Position numbers and translations under genes: made by a program
Part shown: piece after piece, positions 1-8,183 of the stretch
Numbering within the stretch: position 1 is the first letter of the stretch
How the letters are laid out: the number at the start of each line of letters is the position of its first letter
Notes under the pieces: generated by a model
Databases searched by the model: none
Seen by the model: only the letters and a program-made list of their open reading frames with translations
What the model was told of the DNA's origin: nothing
From: an uncultured Bacteroides sp.
GTDB taxonomy: Bacteria > Bacteroidota > Bacteroidia > Bacteroidales > Bacteroidaceae
Assembly (NCBI GenBank): GCA_900755095.1
Contig: CAAEFE010000065.1
Coordinates: 1 to 14,925, forward strand
Length of the DNA: 14,925 bases
Direction: 5' to 3'

Positions 1-26
1 AAAGATACGAAAACTTTGGGTAATAA

Positions 27-58
27 CAAAGCCCGGGCTTGAGAAAGTCTGGGCTTTG
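27..58 (+). repeat. Strong stem-loop at the left edge, best paired as plus-strand RNA
   Basis: Positions 27-40 pair with 45-58 around a GAGA tetraloop at 41-44, giving a 14-bp stem. Two of the pairs, 35/50 and 37/48, are G-U wobbles if the plus strand is transcribed but become A-C mismatches in minus-strand RNA, so the structure fits plus-strand RNA better. There is no T-run after it on the plus strand (cgcataaaa follows), so it is not a textbook terminator. It could mark the 3' end of a plus-strand gene lying left of the window, or a second structure beyond the GH92 terminator. The outer 8 bp (27-34 with 51-58) also form on the minus strand. Confidence 0.55.
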
Positions 59-63
59 CGCAT

Positions 64-97
64 AAAAAAAGGCTGTGTCAGCGTTTTGACACAACCT
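64..97 (-). terminator. Rho-independent terminator of the GH92 end of the operon
   Basis: Read on the minus strand, GGTTGTGTCA (96-87) pairs with TGACACAGCC (80-71) around a 6-nt loop AAACGC (86-81), followed immediately by seven T residues (70-64). The one non-Watson-Crick pair is a U-G wobble in minus-strand RNA, which supports that direction of transcription. It lies about 40 bp after the GH92 stop codon, where the end of the PUL transcript is expected. Confidence 0.85.
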
Positions 98-135
98 CTG
101 TCAACCCAAAAACGATACCTATGAAACACTGTGTG

Positions 136-2409
136 TTATTTCAAATCAAACTTTAAATATTTGCCGTGAACAAGTTCATCATGTGTGATATGATATTTAT
201 TGAACTTCTTGCCATCCAATAGTACCTTATCAATATATAAAGTTCCTGGTTGAGTACGATTGGTTTCAATCACCAATTCGTTCTCTTTATACCATTTCGG
301 ATCTAACCGGATCGTTACCTTATTAAAGACCGGAGTCGTCAATGTATATTCGGGCAGTCCGGGACAATCCGGATAAAAACCGATCATATTGAAAATAGCC
401 CAGGAAGACATCGTTCCCGTATCATCATTTCCTGGAATACCATCAGGTTTTGTTGTAAAGTACTTATCTAATAAACGCTGCGTCTCTTTCTGTGTACGCC
501 ATTCTTCACCTTTAAAGTATGAGAATAAATGAGCATAAGCAATATCCGGTTCATTTGCCGGGTCGTAAAGTCCTTCATCAAAAACCATTTGTAGTTTATC
601 GATAAAAGGTTTCTTTCCACCCATTAATTTCGCCAAGCCATATACATCATGTGGTACATAGAACGTATAATTCCAGGAATTACCTTCATGAAAACCGGGA
701 TTCGGTTCAAAGTTCTCTCCTTGTCTCGGATTAAACGGGCTATAAAACGTCCCATCGGGGAGAATCGGACGGAAAGTACCAAATCCTTTACTATAATAAT
801 GTTTGTATCCTAAAGAACGTTTATAGAACATCTCCGCATCTTTCTTTTTACCTAAAGCATCTGCAAAACGAGACAGTGCAAAATCAGCAATATAATATTC
901 CAATGCATGAGAGACGGAATTGTCATACTGTTCACGAAGGGGTACATATCCTTTAGACATATAATCATCATTATCAGGACGCATCAAGTTTTCTGCCCCC
1001 GGTAATGTAGCAGATTTGTACATTGCCTCATAAGCCAAATCAACATCAAAGTCACGCAAACCTTTCATCCAGGTATCTACAATTACCGGAATACTCGGAT
1101 CACCTTCCATTGTCAATGTTTCTCTGCCATATAATTCCCACTTAGGCAACCATCCATGTTCACGATACATATCAAGCATTGTACGTACCATTTCCATCTG
1201 ACGTTCCGGATAAACCAAGGTTAGCAATTGATGAACATTACGGTAAGTATCCCAAAGAGAAAATACGGTATAGCGATCACCTTTGGTTGTCAGGATCTTA
1301 TCACTTTCCATGGCCGGATATTCTCCGTTCACATCCTGCAAAATATTAGGATGAATCAGCAAATGATAAAGCGCTGTATAAAACACAGTCTTTTGGGCAT
1401 CTGTACCACCTTCCACTGTTATGCGTGACAAGTCATCATTCCATTTGGAACGTGCTTCCGCATGGATCTTCTCAAAATCCTTTCCAGCCTGTTCACGATC
1501 CAGATTCAAACGGGCATTTTCTACGCTTACAAAAGAAACTCCCATTTGCACTTCTACCTGTTCACCTTCTTCTGTATCGAAGGAGAAATAAGTACCAATG
1601 TCATCTCCTGCTATTTCTTTTCCGTAACGAGTATAAAGTTTATACTTTCCCTGATCCTTATCCCATTCAGCCTCAACACCCATCATCGGACGTTGTTTCT
1701 TCCAATACCCTGTTGCAGAAGGATTCTTCTTAACCCGCAATACAAAGTAAATGGGGAATACAGCTTGAGGATTATAACAAAATGTACCAAGTAGTTTGAC
1801 TCCTTCCACTTCACAATCGCTTACACGACGAAGCATAGCGCCACTCTCATTCGTTAATCCCTCCCCCAGATTCAGCAGGATATGGCTTTTCCCTTTCGGG
1901 AAAGTAAATCGGGCAATACCGCTACGCGGAGTAGCCGAAACTTCTGTTTTTACATTATATTTAGTCAGATAATTAGAATAATAGCCCGGTGAGGCCTGTT
2001 CATCCTTATACTTACTACCATATTCTTTATAATCCACATTCAGTTCTCCGGTAGTAGGCATCAATAATAAAGAACCTAATTCCGGACAACCGACTCCACT
2101 CAAATTCACATGAGCATATCCGGTAAAGAAACAATTTGTATATTCATAAGGCGTAGACCACCATCGGGCATCTTTATCGTATGTGTTTTCGGAAGATCCC
2201 ATCACATTGAAAGGAACCACAGACATCATACCATTGGGGCAAATCGCTCCGGGATTAGTCGTTCCGAAATTTGTAGTTCCGATAAAAGGATCCACATAAT
2301 CTATCAAAAGACTTTTATCCGTATTTTTAAGGGGAGGGCTCCCCCCTTCCCCCGCATAGGCGGAAAGAAGGGAAAAAGCAAGTGTGTAAGTTAATATAAT
2401 ACGTTTCAT
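136..2409 (-). CDS. GH92 alpha-mannosidase, exported
   Basis: This is a 757-residue glycoside hydrolase family 92 exo-alpha-mannosidase, full length for the family. Residues 1-19 form a type I signal peptide (cleavage likely after AYA); there is no lipobox, so a periplasmic location is predicted. The N-terminal beta-sandwich domain begins near VDPFIGT (39-45) and the rest is the (alpha/alpha)6 catalytic barrel. Family hallmarks are GFHEGNSWNY (572-581), whose Glu575 aligns by motif with the catalytic acid of characterised GH92 enzymes, and GNDDTGTMSSW (660-670), which carries the general-base aspartates. GH92 enzymes are calcium-dependent, inverting alpha-mannosidases. It would strip alpha-1,3/1,6 (or other) mannose from imported N-glycan to leave Man-beta-GlcNAc for the GH130 enzyme 7 bp upstream. 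The linkage preference cannot be read from sequence. The ATG at 2409 directly gives the signal peptide. It is the last gene before the terminator. Confidence 0.95.
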   Translation of the reverse strand: MKRIILTYTLAFSLLSAYAGEGGSPPLKNTDKSLLIDYVDPFIGTTNFGTTNPGAICPNGMMSVVPFNVMGSSENTYDKDARWWSTPYEYTNCFFTGYAHVNLSGVGCPELGSLLLMPTTGELNVDYKEYGSKYKDEQASPGYYSNYLTKYNVKTEVSATPRSGIARFTFPKGKSHILLNLGEGLTNESGAMLRRVSDCEVEGVKLLGTFCYNPQAVFPIYFVLRVKKNPSATGYWKKQRPMMGVEAEWDKDQGKYKLYTRYGKEIAGDDIGTYFSFDTEEGEQVEVQMGVSFVSVENARLNLDREQAGKDFEKIHAEARSKWNDDLSRITVEGGTDAQKTVFYTALYHLLIHPNILQDVNGEYPAMESDKILTTKGDRYTVFSLWDTYRNVHQLLTLVYPERQMEMVRTMLDMYREHGWLPKWELYGRETLTMEGDPSIPVIVDTWMKGLRDFDVDLAYEAMYKSATLPGAENLMRPDNDDYMSKGYVPLREQYDNSVSHALEYYIADFALSRFADALGKKKDAEMFYKRSLGYKHYYSKGFGTFRPILPDGTFYSPFNPRQGENFEPNPGFHEGNSWNYTFYVPHDVYGLAKLMGGKKPFIDKLQMVFDEGLYDPANEPDIAYAHLFSYFKGEEWRTQKETQRLLDKYFTTKPDGIPGNDDTGTMSSWAIFNMIGFYPDCPGLPEYTLTTPVFNKVTIRLDPKWYKENELVIETNRTQPGTLYIDKVLLDGKKFNKYHITHDELVHGKYLKFDLK

Positions 2410-2416
2410 ATCTTTA

Positions 2417-3385
2417 TTAAATGATACTCGTTCGTTTCGTAAAATCGATAATCTCTTTTATATATCCGAAGGCCATACCTACCACAGTATCTGCCGCACC
2501 ATAATAAACAGCAACACGTTCACCATCTTGCAAAGCAGCACAGGGGAATACTACATTAGGAACGTCACCCTGAAGTTCGTAAGGAGCAGCCGGCCCAATC
2601 AGATATTCACGTGTACGGTAAAGAACTTTTTCCGGATGATCTTTATCCAATATGGCAGCTCCCATAGCGTAACGGAAACCATTACAAGTAGTGATTACAC
2701 CGTGATAGAACAGCAACCAGCCTTCATCTGTAAGGAAAGGAACTGAACCTGCACCAATCTTTGTACACTGCCAAGCGCTTTCCGGGAAAGGAGTCACTTT
2801 CATTACACAGCGGTGTTCACCCCAATATTTCATATCCGGGCTATAGCTGATGTATATATCGCCAAACGGAGTATGTCCATTATCACTGGGACGACTCAAC
2901 ATCGCATACTTGCCATCGATCTTCTGCGGAAAAAGTACACCATTACGATTGAAAGGCAAGAAAGCATTTTCGCACTGGAAAAACTCCTTAAAGTCAAAAG
3001 TATAGGCAATACCAATCGTAGGGCCATGATAACCATTACACCAAGTCACCCAATAGCGGTCTTCAATCCATGTAACACGAGGGTCGTATTTATATTCCGA
3101 CTCGATCATTTCCGTGTTACCTGCTTTAAACTGAATAGGTTCATGATTGATATCCCAATGAATTCCGTCCTTACTAAAACCTGCAAAGATATTCATCTGT
3201 ACAGCTTTGTTATCACAACGGAATACGCCTGCAAAACCATCCTCAAAAGGAACAACTGCACTATTGAAAATACTATTAGATGAAGGAATATGATAACGTC
3301 CGATAACTGGATTTTGTGAGTAACGCCACATAACGTCCGTACATCCGACAGGACGATCTTCCCAAGGAATTTGAATTTTATTCAT
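2417..3385 (-). CDS. GH130 beta-1,4-mannosyl-N-acetylglucosamine phosphorylase
   Basis: This cytoplasmic GH130 enzyme (322 residues from the start chosen) closely resembles, from memory, the human-gut mannoside phosphorylase UhgbMP and B. thetaiotaomicron BT1033. It should convert Man-beta-1,4-GlcNAc plus phosphate into mannose-1-phosphate and GlcNAc. There is no signal peptide, as expected for an enzyme using cytosolic phosphate. Visible family segments are [10 protein letters not shown] near the N-terminus, [18 protein letters not shown] with the catalytic-acid candidate Asp101, [18 protein letters not shown] and [13 protein letters not shown], plus the C-terminal FTKRTSII. I chose the ATG at 3385 because the homologues begin just before IPWE and it lies 16 bp after the MFS stop. 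The frame stays open to an ATG at 3424, which would overlap the MFS gene by 23 bp and add 13 residues that look unlike the family. It is 7 bp from GH92 and probably co-translated with it. Confidence 0.93.
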   Translation of the reverse strand: MNKIQIPWEDRPVGCTDVMWRYSQNPVIGRYHIPSSNSIFNSAVVPFEDGFAGVFRCDNKAVQMNIFAGFSKDGIHWDINHEPIQFKAGNTEMIESEYKYDPRVTWIEDRYWVTWCNGYHGPTIGIAYTFDFKEFFQCENAFLPFNRNGVLFPQKIDGKYAMLSRPSDNGHTPFGDIYISYSPDMKYWGEHRCVMKVTPFPESAWQCTKIGAGSVPFLTDEGWLLFYHGVITTCNGFRYAMGAAILDKDHPEKVLYRTREYLIGPAAPYELQGDVPNVVFPCAALQDGERVAVYYGAADTVVGMAFGYIKEIIDFTKRTSII

Positions 3386-3401
3386 AATCGTTGATTTTAT
3401 A

Positions 3402-4730
3402 TTATTTATTTTTTGAGTCATCATACGTGAAAGGTATGAAATAAGTAATCAGAAAAGCTGGAATAGTTGCAATTAACACATAGATAAAGAAATTACGATA
3501 TCCTAATAAGTCACTAAGATAACCACTAACCATTCCCGGAAACATCACTCCCAGATTCATGATTCCTGAAGCAAATGCGTAATGTGACATTTGATGTTTG
3601 CCTGGAGCAATCTGTTGCATCATAAACAACGTCAGTCCGACAAAACCAAAGCCATAACCAAAATATTCCATTGTTATACAAGTTCCGATCAGATATACAT
3701 TAGTAGGCTGTGCAACTGCCAAAAAAGTATAGGCTACAAACGGAAGATTAAAAATACAGCAGAGAGTAAATAGTGTCTTTTTCAATCCGAACTTAGAGAC
3801 ATAAATACCTGCCAACAATGAGCCTAAAACGAAAGCAGCGGAACCAAAGATACCATTTAGCGTGCCGATCTCTGTCAACGACAGCCCTAAGCCGCCTACA
3901 TCCCTTGACGCACGTAAAAACAGCGGAGCTATTTTCATGATAAAGCCTTCTGCCAAACGATATAAAATAATAAAACAGATGTAATAAAGAATATGCTTTT
4001 TAGTAAAGAAGTTAGCAATGACTGCTACCAATTCGTGCCCAACCTCCGATGCAGTTTTCTTCGTTGTTGACGGAATCTGTGTAGAAGGAAGCATTTTTAT
4101 ATGATAAATACCGATCAGTACCATTATTGCCGCAATTACGCCGAAAATAATCATCCATGCAGATGAATACGCTCCTTTGTTAGCATCTATCGAAGCACCT
4201 TCTATTGCTCCGAAATGCTCTGCCAATGCTCCTGCCATAGCAACTAATCCTCCATTAGCAACCAATTTGGCTACATTATAAAAAGCACCCTGCACTCCGA
4301 TATATTTTGCCTGATCTTCTTTGTTCAATTCAGCCATATATACACCATCACAAGCAATATCGTGCGTTGCTCCACTAAAGGCAATCACTGCCATTGTAGA
4401 GATACTTATGGCGAAAAAGTAATCGAAAAACAAAGAAAAGGCTACTACTCCAAACAATACACCACTCAATAATTCTGTAATCAATACGAAGAATTTTTTC
4501 GTACGATACATTTCAAGAAAAGGACTCCACAAAAATTTCAGTGTCCAAGGCATCATAATCAGAGAAGTCCAGAATGCAATTTGCGTATCCGAAATTCCAA
4601 GATCCTTAAACATGAAAACAGAAACCAAATTAATAGCAATAAAGGGAAGTCCCATTGCAAAATAAGCAGTAGGTACCCAGCAAGCCGGGTTAATAGTTTT
4701 TCGTTGAGAAGCAGTTTTATTCTGTTGCAT
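3402..4730 (-). CDS. MFS transporter, likely importer of Man-GlcNAc or related N-glycan core sugar
   Basis: A 442-residue polytopic membrane protein with about 12 hydrophobic helices, typical in length for the major facilitator superfamily. The N-terminal [26 protein letters not shown] segment, and the central hydrophilic loop after roughly residue 215 ([21 protein letters not shown]) that separates the two six-helix halves, recall the AmpG/PAT-like branch, whose known member AmpG imports GlcNAc-anhydromuramyl saccharides. It is next to GH130, so its inferred substrate is Man-beta-1,4-GlcNAc crossing the inner membrane for phosphorolysis. The substrate is not encoded in any motif I can identify. 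The ATG at 4730 starts a charged, polar N-terminus ([11 protein letters not shown]) as expected for a cytosolic N-end. A 10-bp inverted repeat ends 9 nt before this ATG and may affect its translation. The gene is 98 bp from GH163. Confidence 0.88.
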   Translation of the reverse strand: MQQNKTASQRKTINPACWVPTAYFAMGLPFIAINLVSVFMFKDLGISDTQIAFWTSLIMMPWTLKFLWSPFLEMYRTKKFFVLITELLSGVLFGVVAFSLFFDYFFAISISTMAVIAFSGATHDIACDGVYMAELNKEDQAKYIGVQGAFYNVAKLVANGGLVAMAGALAEHFGAIEGASIDANKGAYSSAWMIIFGVIAAIMVLIGIYHIKMLPSTQIPSTTKKTASEVGHELVAVIANFFTKKHILYYICFIILYRLAEGFIMKIAPLFLRASRDVGGLGLSLTEIGTLNGIFGSAAFVLGSLLAGIYVSKFGLKKTLFTLCCIFNLPFVAYTFLAVAQPTNVYLIGTCITMEYFGYGFGFVGLTLFMMQQIAPGKHQMSHYAFASGIMNLGVMFPGMVSGYLSDLLGYRNFFIYVLIATIPAFLITYFIPFTYDDSKNK

Positions 4731-4739
4731 AAATCATAG

Positions 4740-4780
4740 TATATAGATGAAAAAAAACATTTTTCTGACCCATCTATATA
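4740..4780 (-). promoter_or_regulatory. Perfect 10-bp inverted repeat immediately upstream of the MFS gene
   Basis: TATATAGATG at 4740-4749 is the exact reverse complement of CATCTATATA at 4771-4780, with a 21-nt spacer rich in A on the plus strand. In the minus-strand transcript this would be a stem-loop whose 3' side ends 9 nt before the MFS ATG at 4730, so it overlaps the region a ribosome would need. It could be a translational control hairpin, an RNase-processing site or an operator dyad. Only the repeat itself is seen; the function is inferred. Confidence 0.5.
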
Positions 4781-4794
4781 TAATACAACTAAAA

Positions 4795-4819
4795 GGGGGA
4801 AACTACTAACGTCTCCCCC
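4795..4819 (-). terminator. GC-rich hairpin just after the GH163 stop; possible weak terminator or attenuator
   Basis: GGGGGA at 4795-4800 pairs with TCCCCC at 4814-4819 around a 13-nt loop; a one-base-shifted pairing (4794-4799 with 4816-4821) is also possible. It begins about 10 bp after the GH163 stop. On the minus strand only four T residues follow the stem (4794-4791), so termination would be partial. On the plus strand a stronger T-run follows (tactttttttatttt), but no plus-strand gene is visible. Partial termination here would lower MFS-GH130-GH92 expression relative to the upstream genes. Confidence 0.4.
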
Positions 4820-4828
4820 CTACTTTTT

Positions 4829-7030
4829 TTATTTTATTATCACTTCGTCTATAAAGAACCACGAAGGATGACCTACACCATAATGCCAAGTCGGACATTC
4901 TTTCGTTCCAGTGACTTCTACTTTCACATAACGAGTTTTTATCGGTTCGGCTGATTCAGCCTTGACTCCACGGAATTTTACCTCACCGGTACGTTCTTCC
5001 GGTAAATCAATCGTTTTCCAATGTGTATAATGCTCACCGTCTTCAGCATATGAATAAACCACCTTTAGAGGAAAAAGAATCCAGGCCCCTATTTGATGAA
5101 GAAAATCTGTTTCCACACTTTGTATCTCTTTTGTTTCGCCCAAATCTATAACAAATGCACCATCGGTTCCTTCCCAACCAATCCAGCTATCAACAAAGGT
5201 TGCTCCACCAAACAAACCGTCAACCAATGCGTTCTTTCCTAATGCCGCATATTTTCCGGTAGGAGGAATTAGATAAGTAACTTTTGCACCCAAAGCTAAA
5301 CTTCTTTCTTTCTGCGGCATGTAACGTTCGCGATACAATTTGCAATAGTCTACCGGTGAATTGGAACGCTCATTCAATGTAGGAACTTGAAACTCTTTCA
5401 CGCGTTCCTCAAAAAGGTCTAACTTCTTATTAATATCTACCAAATCTTTTTCTGTCTCTGTTCGTGCAATCTCCAGTTCTGAATACTGAATTGGCAGACG
5501 TGCCCGTTGAACTCGTTTTAAGAAATCGGGTTCTGCTGCAACAGCCTTTTCAGCCAAATCAAATAAATGATTATAACGACGCATCAAAGCAGGCTTTAAC
5601 ATGCCATATTTATGTGATACAGGTGAATCATATATCCACAACCTCTGTCCACTACCAATTAATGCGCCTTCCATTATCTTTATGTACTGATAAAGATATG
5701 GCGCTGCTTCCCCATAATATCCATGCAGAAAATGTTGCATCAATGAGTCTACATTAACTTCTGGATTCCACATTAACTTTGACACTAAATAAGCGCGAAG
5801 TTCTGCAAAATCTCCTCCCCTGCTCCCTGCTATTTGAGAGAAATGCATGGTGGCATGATTCTTTTTGAAAAGACGGATATTGTCCTGTAAAATATGGAAA
5901 TTAGGAAATGGAGCCAGATAATTATCAAAGTTAATACCGTAATCCCACACGAAAATATTATTGGTAATCTTAGACCATCCTTCCATGGCTTTCACAAACT
6001 CTTTTCCCGAAGCATTCTCCGTCAAAGTTACTTCACGGTCACAGTCAATATCACATAACATAATATTCACATTCGGCAAAGGTTTCACATGTTTCGGAGG
6101 ATTCATCGTATATAGATAAGCCAATGTGGAAAATTCTTTATCCGGAAAACGGGCAGCCAACTTATTCAGAAAAGTGATGATACTTCCTGATAATGCTCCT
6201 TCATAATCATCAATTGCCTTACAAGCATCACACGTACAATTTGTATAATTACCATCATTCTGACTTACAGACATGATATGTTTATCTGGATTTGCTTTGA
6301 AAATAGAATCAACACGTTGAGCAACAATCTCAAAAACCTCCGGATTACTCAAACACCACTGGCTGGCCTTTCCCGGGTGGCGTTTTCCTTTAAAGTAAGA
6401 ATAATATTCCGGATGTTCTTTCCCATAAATGGATGAAGGCAGAAGCTTATCAAAAGTATGCACCCAATAACCGGCAGCAAACACTTCATTCGGTTCCTCT
6501 AAACGATTCCACCACTTATAAATAGAGTCTGTATGGATAGCATAACATTGTGTCTGACGGTAACGAAAGCCCGGATTCTCGACTTTATTAATTAAGGGTA
6601 AGTTCACTGTTTTTGAAGGGGTAAGAGAATATTCATTCTCTCCCCAATAATCGATACCCAAATATTGCTCTAATAAAGTAACAACCCCATATACAACACC
6701 GTTTTCTTTACCAGATATTTTTAGAATACCATCTTGAGTAGAAATAGAGAATCCATCCTCTGTTACTTCCGCTGGAGATTGACCACCAATGAGAATATCT
6801 CCTTTTCGAGGAGTTTGACTTATAACAACAGGCAGCTTACAACTGGTTACTTTTTGAATAAATGTTTGTAACAAATTTGCAGCTGTCCACGATATTTGAT
6901 TATTCTCTTTCAAAATGATCCTAGAACTTGTATTCCCATTAGTTACTAACATAGTTTGAGAGAGAGACGGAAACGCCATACTAATTCCCATAAACCATAA
7001 ACAGAACCGTAGAATAATAGATAATTTCAT
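4829..7030 (-). CDS. DUF4838 / GH163-type endo-beta-N-acetylglucosaminidase with C-terminal F5/8C-like domain
   Basis: A 733-residue exported protein. Residues 1-25 are a type I signal peptide (MKLSIILRFCLWF, ending near SLSQ) with no lipobox, so periplasmic export is predicted. Residues about 30-145 resemble the small alpha/beta domain that precedes GH20 and GH67-type barrels (VVYGVVTLLEQYLGIDYWGENEY). The DUF4838 catalytic region spans about 150-470, with GYWVHTFDKLLP, the polar motif SVSQNDG (254-260) and a CxCxxC cluster at Cys265, 267 and 270. Residues about 575-733 look like an F5/8 type C (discoidin) beta-sandwich. DUF4838 includes the GH163 endo-beta-N-acetylglucosaminidases that cut complex N-glycans at the chitobiose core; from memory B. 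thetaiotaomicron BT1035 is one. I chose the ATG at 7030 because it starts the signal peptide and follows an AAGAAAAAC stretch. The upstream ATG at 7072 would add 14 residues (MYYYYIITFNSKKN) that look like leader DNA. Catalytic residues are not assigned with confidence. Confidence 0.83.
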   Translation of the reverse strand: MKLSIILRFCLWFMGISMAFPSLSQTMLVTNGNTSSRIILKENNQISWTAANLLQTFIQKVTSCKLPVVISQTPRKGDILIGGQSPAEVTEDGFSISTQDGILKISGKENGVVYGVVTLLEQYLGIDYWGENEYSLTPSKTVNLPLINKVENPGFRYRQTQCYAIHTDSIYKWWNRLEEPNEVFAAGYWVHTFDKLLPSSIYGKEHPEYYSYFKGKRHPGKASQWCLSNPEVFEIVAQRVDSIFKANPDKHIMSVSQNDGNYTNCTCDACKAIDDYEGALSGSIITFLNKLAARFPDKEFSTLAYLYTMNPPKHVKPLPNVNIMLCDIDCDREVTLTENASGKEFVKAMEGWSKITNNIFVWDYGINFDNYLAPFPNFHILQDNIRLFKKNHATMHFSQIAGSRGGDFAELRAYLVSKLMWNPEVNVDSLMQHFLHGYYGEAAPYLYQYIKIMEGALIGSGQRLWIYDSPVSHKYGMLKPALMRRYNHLFDLAEKAVAAEPDFLKRVQRARLPIQYSELEIARTETEKDLVDINKKLDLFEERVKEFQVPTLNERSNSPVDYCKLYRERYMPQKERSLALGAKVTYLIPPTGKYAALGKNALVDGLFGGATFVDSWIGWEGTDGAFVIDLGETKEIQSVETDFLHQIGAWILFPLKVVYSYAEDGEHYTHWKTIDLPEERTGEVKFRGVKAESAEPIKTRYVKVEVTGTKECPTWHYGVGHPSWFFIDEVIIK

Positions 7031-7045
7031 GTTTTTCTTGCTATT

Positions 7046-7099
7046 AAAAGTTATTATATAATAGTAATACAATCAATATGATACTATTAAACAATCAAT
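7046..7099 (-). promoter_or_regulatory. Repeat cluster and possible weak promoter upstream of GH163
   Basis: ACAATCAAT occurs at 7069-7077 and again at 7091-7099, a 22-bp spacing or about two helical turns. A 7-bp inverted repeat, AATAGTA (7060-7066) and TACTATT (7082-7088), is interleaved with it. On the minus strand, TTG at 7076-7074 lies 20 nt from TAACTTTT (7053-7046), one mismatch from the Bacteroides -7 consensus TAnnTTTG. A start there would leave a very short leader before the ATG at 7030. The match is weak and the DNA very A+T-rich, so chance is a real possibility. Confidence 0.22.
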
Positions 7100-7131
7100 C
7101 TTTTTCTTTTTTCATTTATTAACTTATATAG

Positions 7132-7172
7132 TAAGTCCCACTTTATCCGAAAAAACGAAAAAGCGGGACTTA
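7132..7172 (-). repeat. 13-bp stem-loop between the surface-protein block and GH163
   Basis: Positions 7132-7144 pair with 7160-7172 around a 15-nt loop. Twelve pairs are Watson-Crick; the remaining one (7140/7164) is G-U in minus-strand RNA but A-C on the plus strand, so the structure fits the operon's own transcript. It starts 23 bp after the DUF1735-F5/8C stop. No T-run follows on the minus strand (ACTATATAAG comes next), so it resembles a 3'-end-protecting or processing hairpin more than an intrinsic terminator. It could set different mRNA levels for genes before and after it. Confidence 0.6.
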
Positions 7173-7194
7173 AAAATTTTCAATAACCTATTAA

Positions 7195-8160
7195 TTATTT
7201 CGCATATAGGTCAAATTCCGTAAGGCTGACCGTATTGGGACCTTGTTTCACATAATACTTTAAATAACGCGTTTCAACGGCTTTCGAAAACTTAATATAT
7301 TGTGTGCCACTCTTTGAAATAGTTACAGCACCAATAGATTTCCATTTTGCTCCATCACTCGAAGTAAATACTTCTACTGCAGTCGGTGAATAACTACTAG
7401 CATAACACTTATTTCTTATTCCTGTTAATGTCTGCACCTTACCTATATCCACAGTTAACCAATATTCTGCTCCTCCATCACGAGCTACATCAGAATTTGT
7501 TCCATCAATTAGATTTTTAGCATCTCCACGAGTCGTCGGGGCAACTTTTACAGTCCAGCCAGAACGATCGGCAATCAAAGTACCTTCAGCCGGTTGCCCG
7601 GACTCTACATTGACATGAATATTTTGAATTTTCAGATAAACTACTCCTCTGTTAGAGCTAAGTGCATCTAAGTTATTACCTTCTATAGAAGATATGGTAA
7701 CTGGCAACAAATATCCCCCTTCTGTAGTCAACGATCCTACATTTAATAGCTCTATTTTTATAGAATCTCCAGATACACTTTCTCCATTTTCAATAGTAAC
7801 AGTTTTATTGGTGAAAGAATAATTTTCAGCAGGTAATATGTTATATTCCGTATCATTAGCTTTATTGTAAGCACTTACTAGATTATCATCACTATCGGCT
7901 GTTATTTTCACATCTTTCGATAATCTCTCCGTGGCACATGCAACAAACCGATAATTAGGTTGTAACTCATTTACGACCACTGAATTATCTTTCAAAATCA
8001 CTGACAACGATGCTTCATAAGAATCTACCGGAAAAACTTTCGTAGAAAGATAAAACTTAGAATTCATAGTAACTTCGTCATCATCGTCACAAGAGATGCA
8101 CAGTGGTGATGCCATTAATGACATCACTACTGTTTTCCATATTATATTTTTCAATCTCAT
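7195..8160 (-). CDS. Surface lipoprotein, DUF1735 + F5/8 type C domain (likely glycan-binding)
   Basis: A 321-residue lipoprotein with a signal peptide ending in the lipobox LCIS-C (Cys24). Cys24 is followed by DDDDE, the acidic pattern that acts as a surface-export signal in Bacteroidetes lipoproteins. Residues about 30-180 are a DUF1735 (BT_3987-like N-terminal) domain, with NYSFTNKTVTIENGESV at 113-129. Residues about 195-320 are an F5/8C discoidin-like sandwich (NLIDG, YWLTVDIGKVQTLTGIR, TRYLKYYV). There are no catalytic motifs, so a surface glycan-binding role helping SusC/SusD is the best inference. Its DUF1735 half is paralogous to that of the gene 23 bp upstream, but the C-terminal module differs. 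The ATG at 8160 is directly in front of the signal peptide. It is the last gene of the tightly packed surface block and is followed by the stem-loop at 7132-7172. Confidence 0.85.
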   Translation of the reverse strand: MRLKNIIWKTVVMSLMASPLCISCDDDDEVTMNSKFYLSTKVFPVDSYEASLSVILKDNSVVVNELQPNYRFVACATERLSKDVKITADSDDNLVSAYNKANDTEYNILPAENYSFTNKTVTIENGESVSGDSIKIELLNVGSLTTEGGYLLPVTISSIEGNNLDALSSNRGVVYLKIQNIHVNVESGQPAEGTLIADRSGWTVKVAPTTRGDAKNLIDGTNSDVARDGGAEYWLTVDIGKVQTLTGIRNKCYASSYSPTAVEVFTSSDGAKWKSIGAVTISKSGTQYIKFSKAVETRYLKYYVKQGPNTVSLTEFDLYAK

Positions 8161-8183
8161 AATTACATCATTTGAATATTATA

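Noticed and set aside
2813..3283. Open plus-strand frame of 156 codons opposite GH130.
   Set aside because: It lies wholly within a strongly conserved GH130 gene on the other strand; the translation has no recognisable domain.
4795..4836. Plus-strand terminator (GC stem plus T-run) as evidence of a plus-strand gene.
   Set aside because: No plausible plus-strand coding region precedes it; the T-run on that strand is mostly the antisense of the GH163 C-terminal Lys codon, stop and A-rich trailer.
7031..7072. Upstream ATG start for the DUF4838/GH163 protein.
   Set aside because: The added residues MYYYYIITFNSKKN are translated A+T-rich leader; the ATG at 7030 begins a standard signal peptide and has an A-rich leader.
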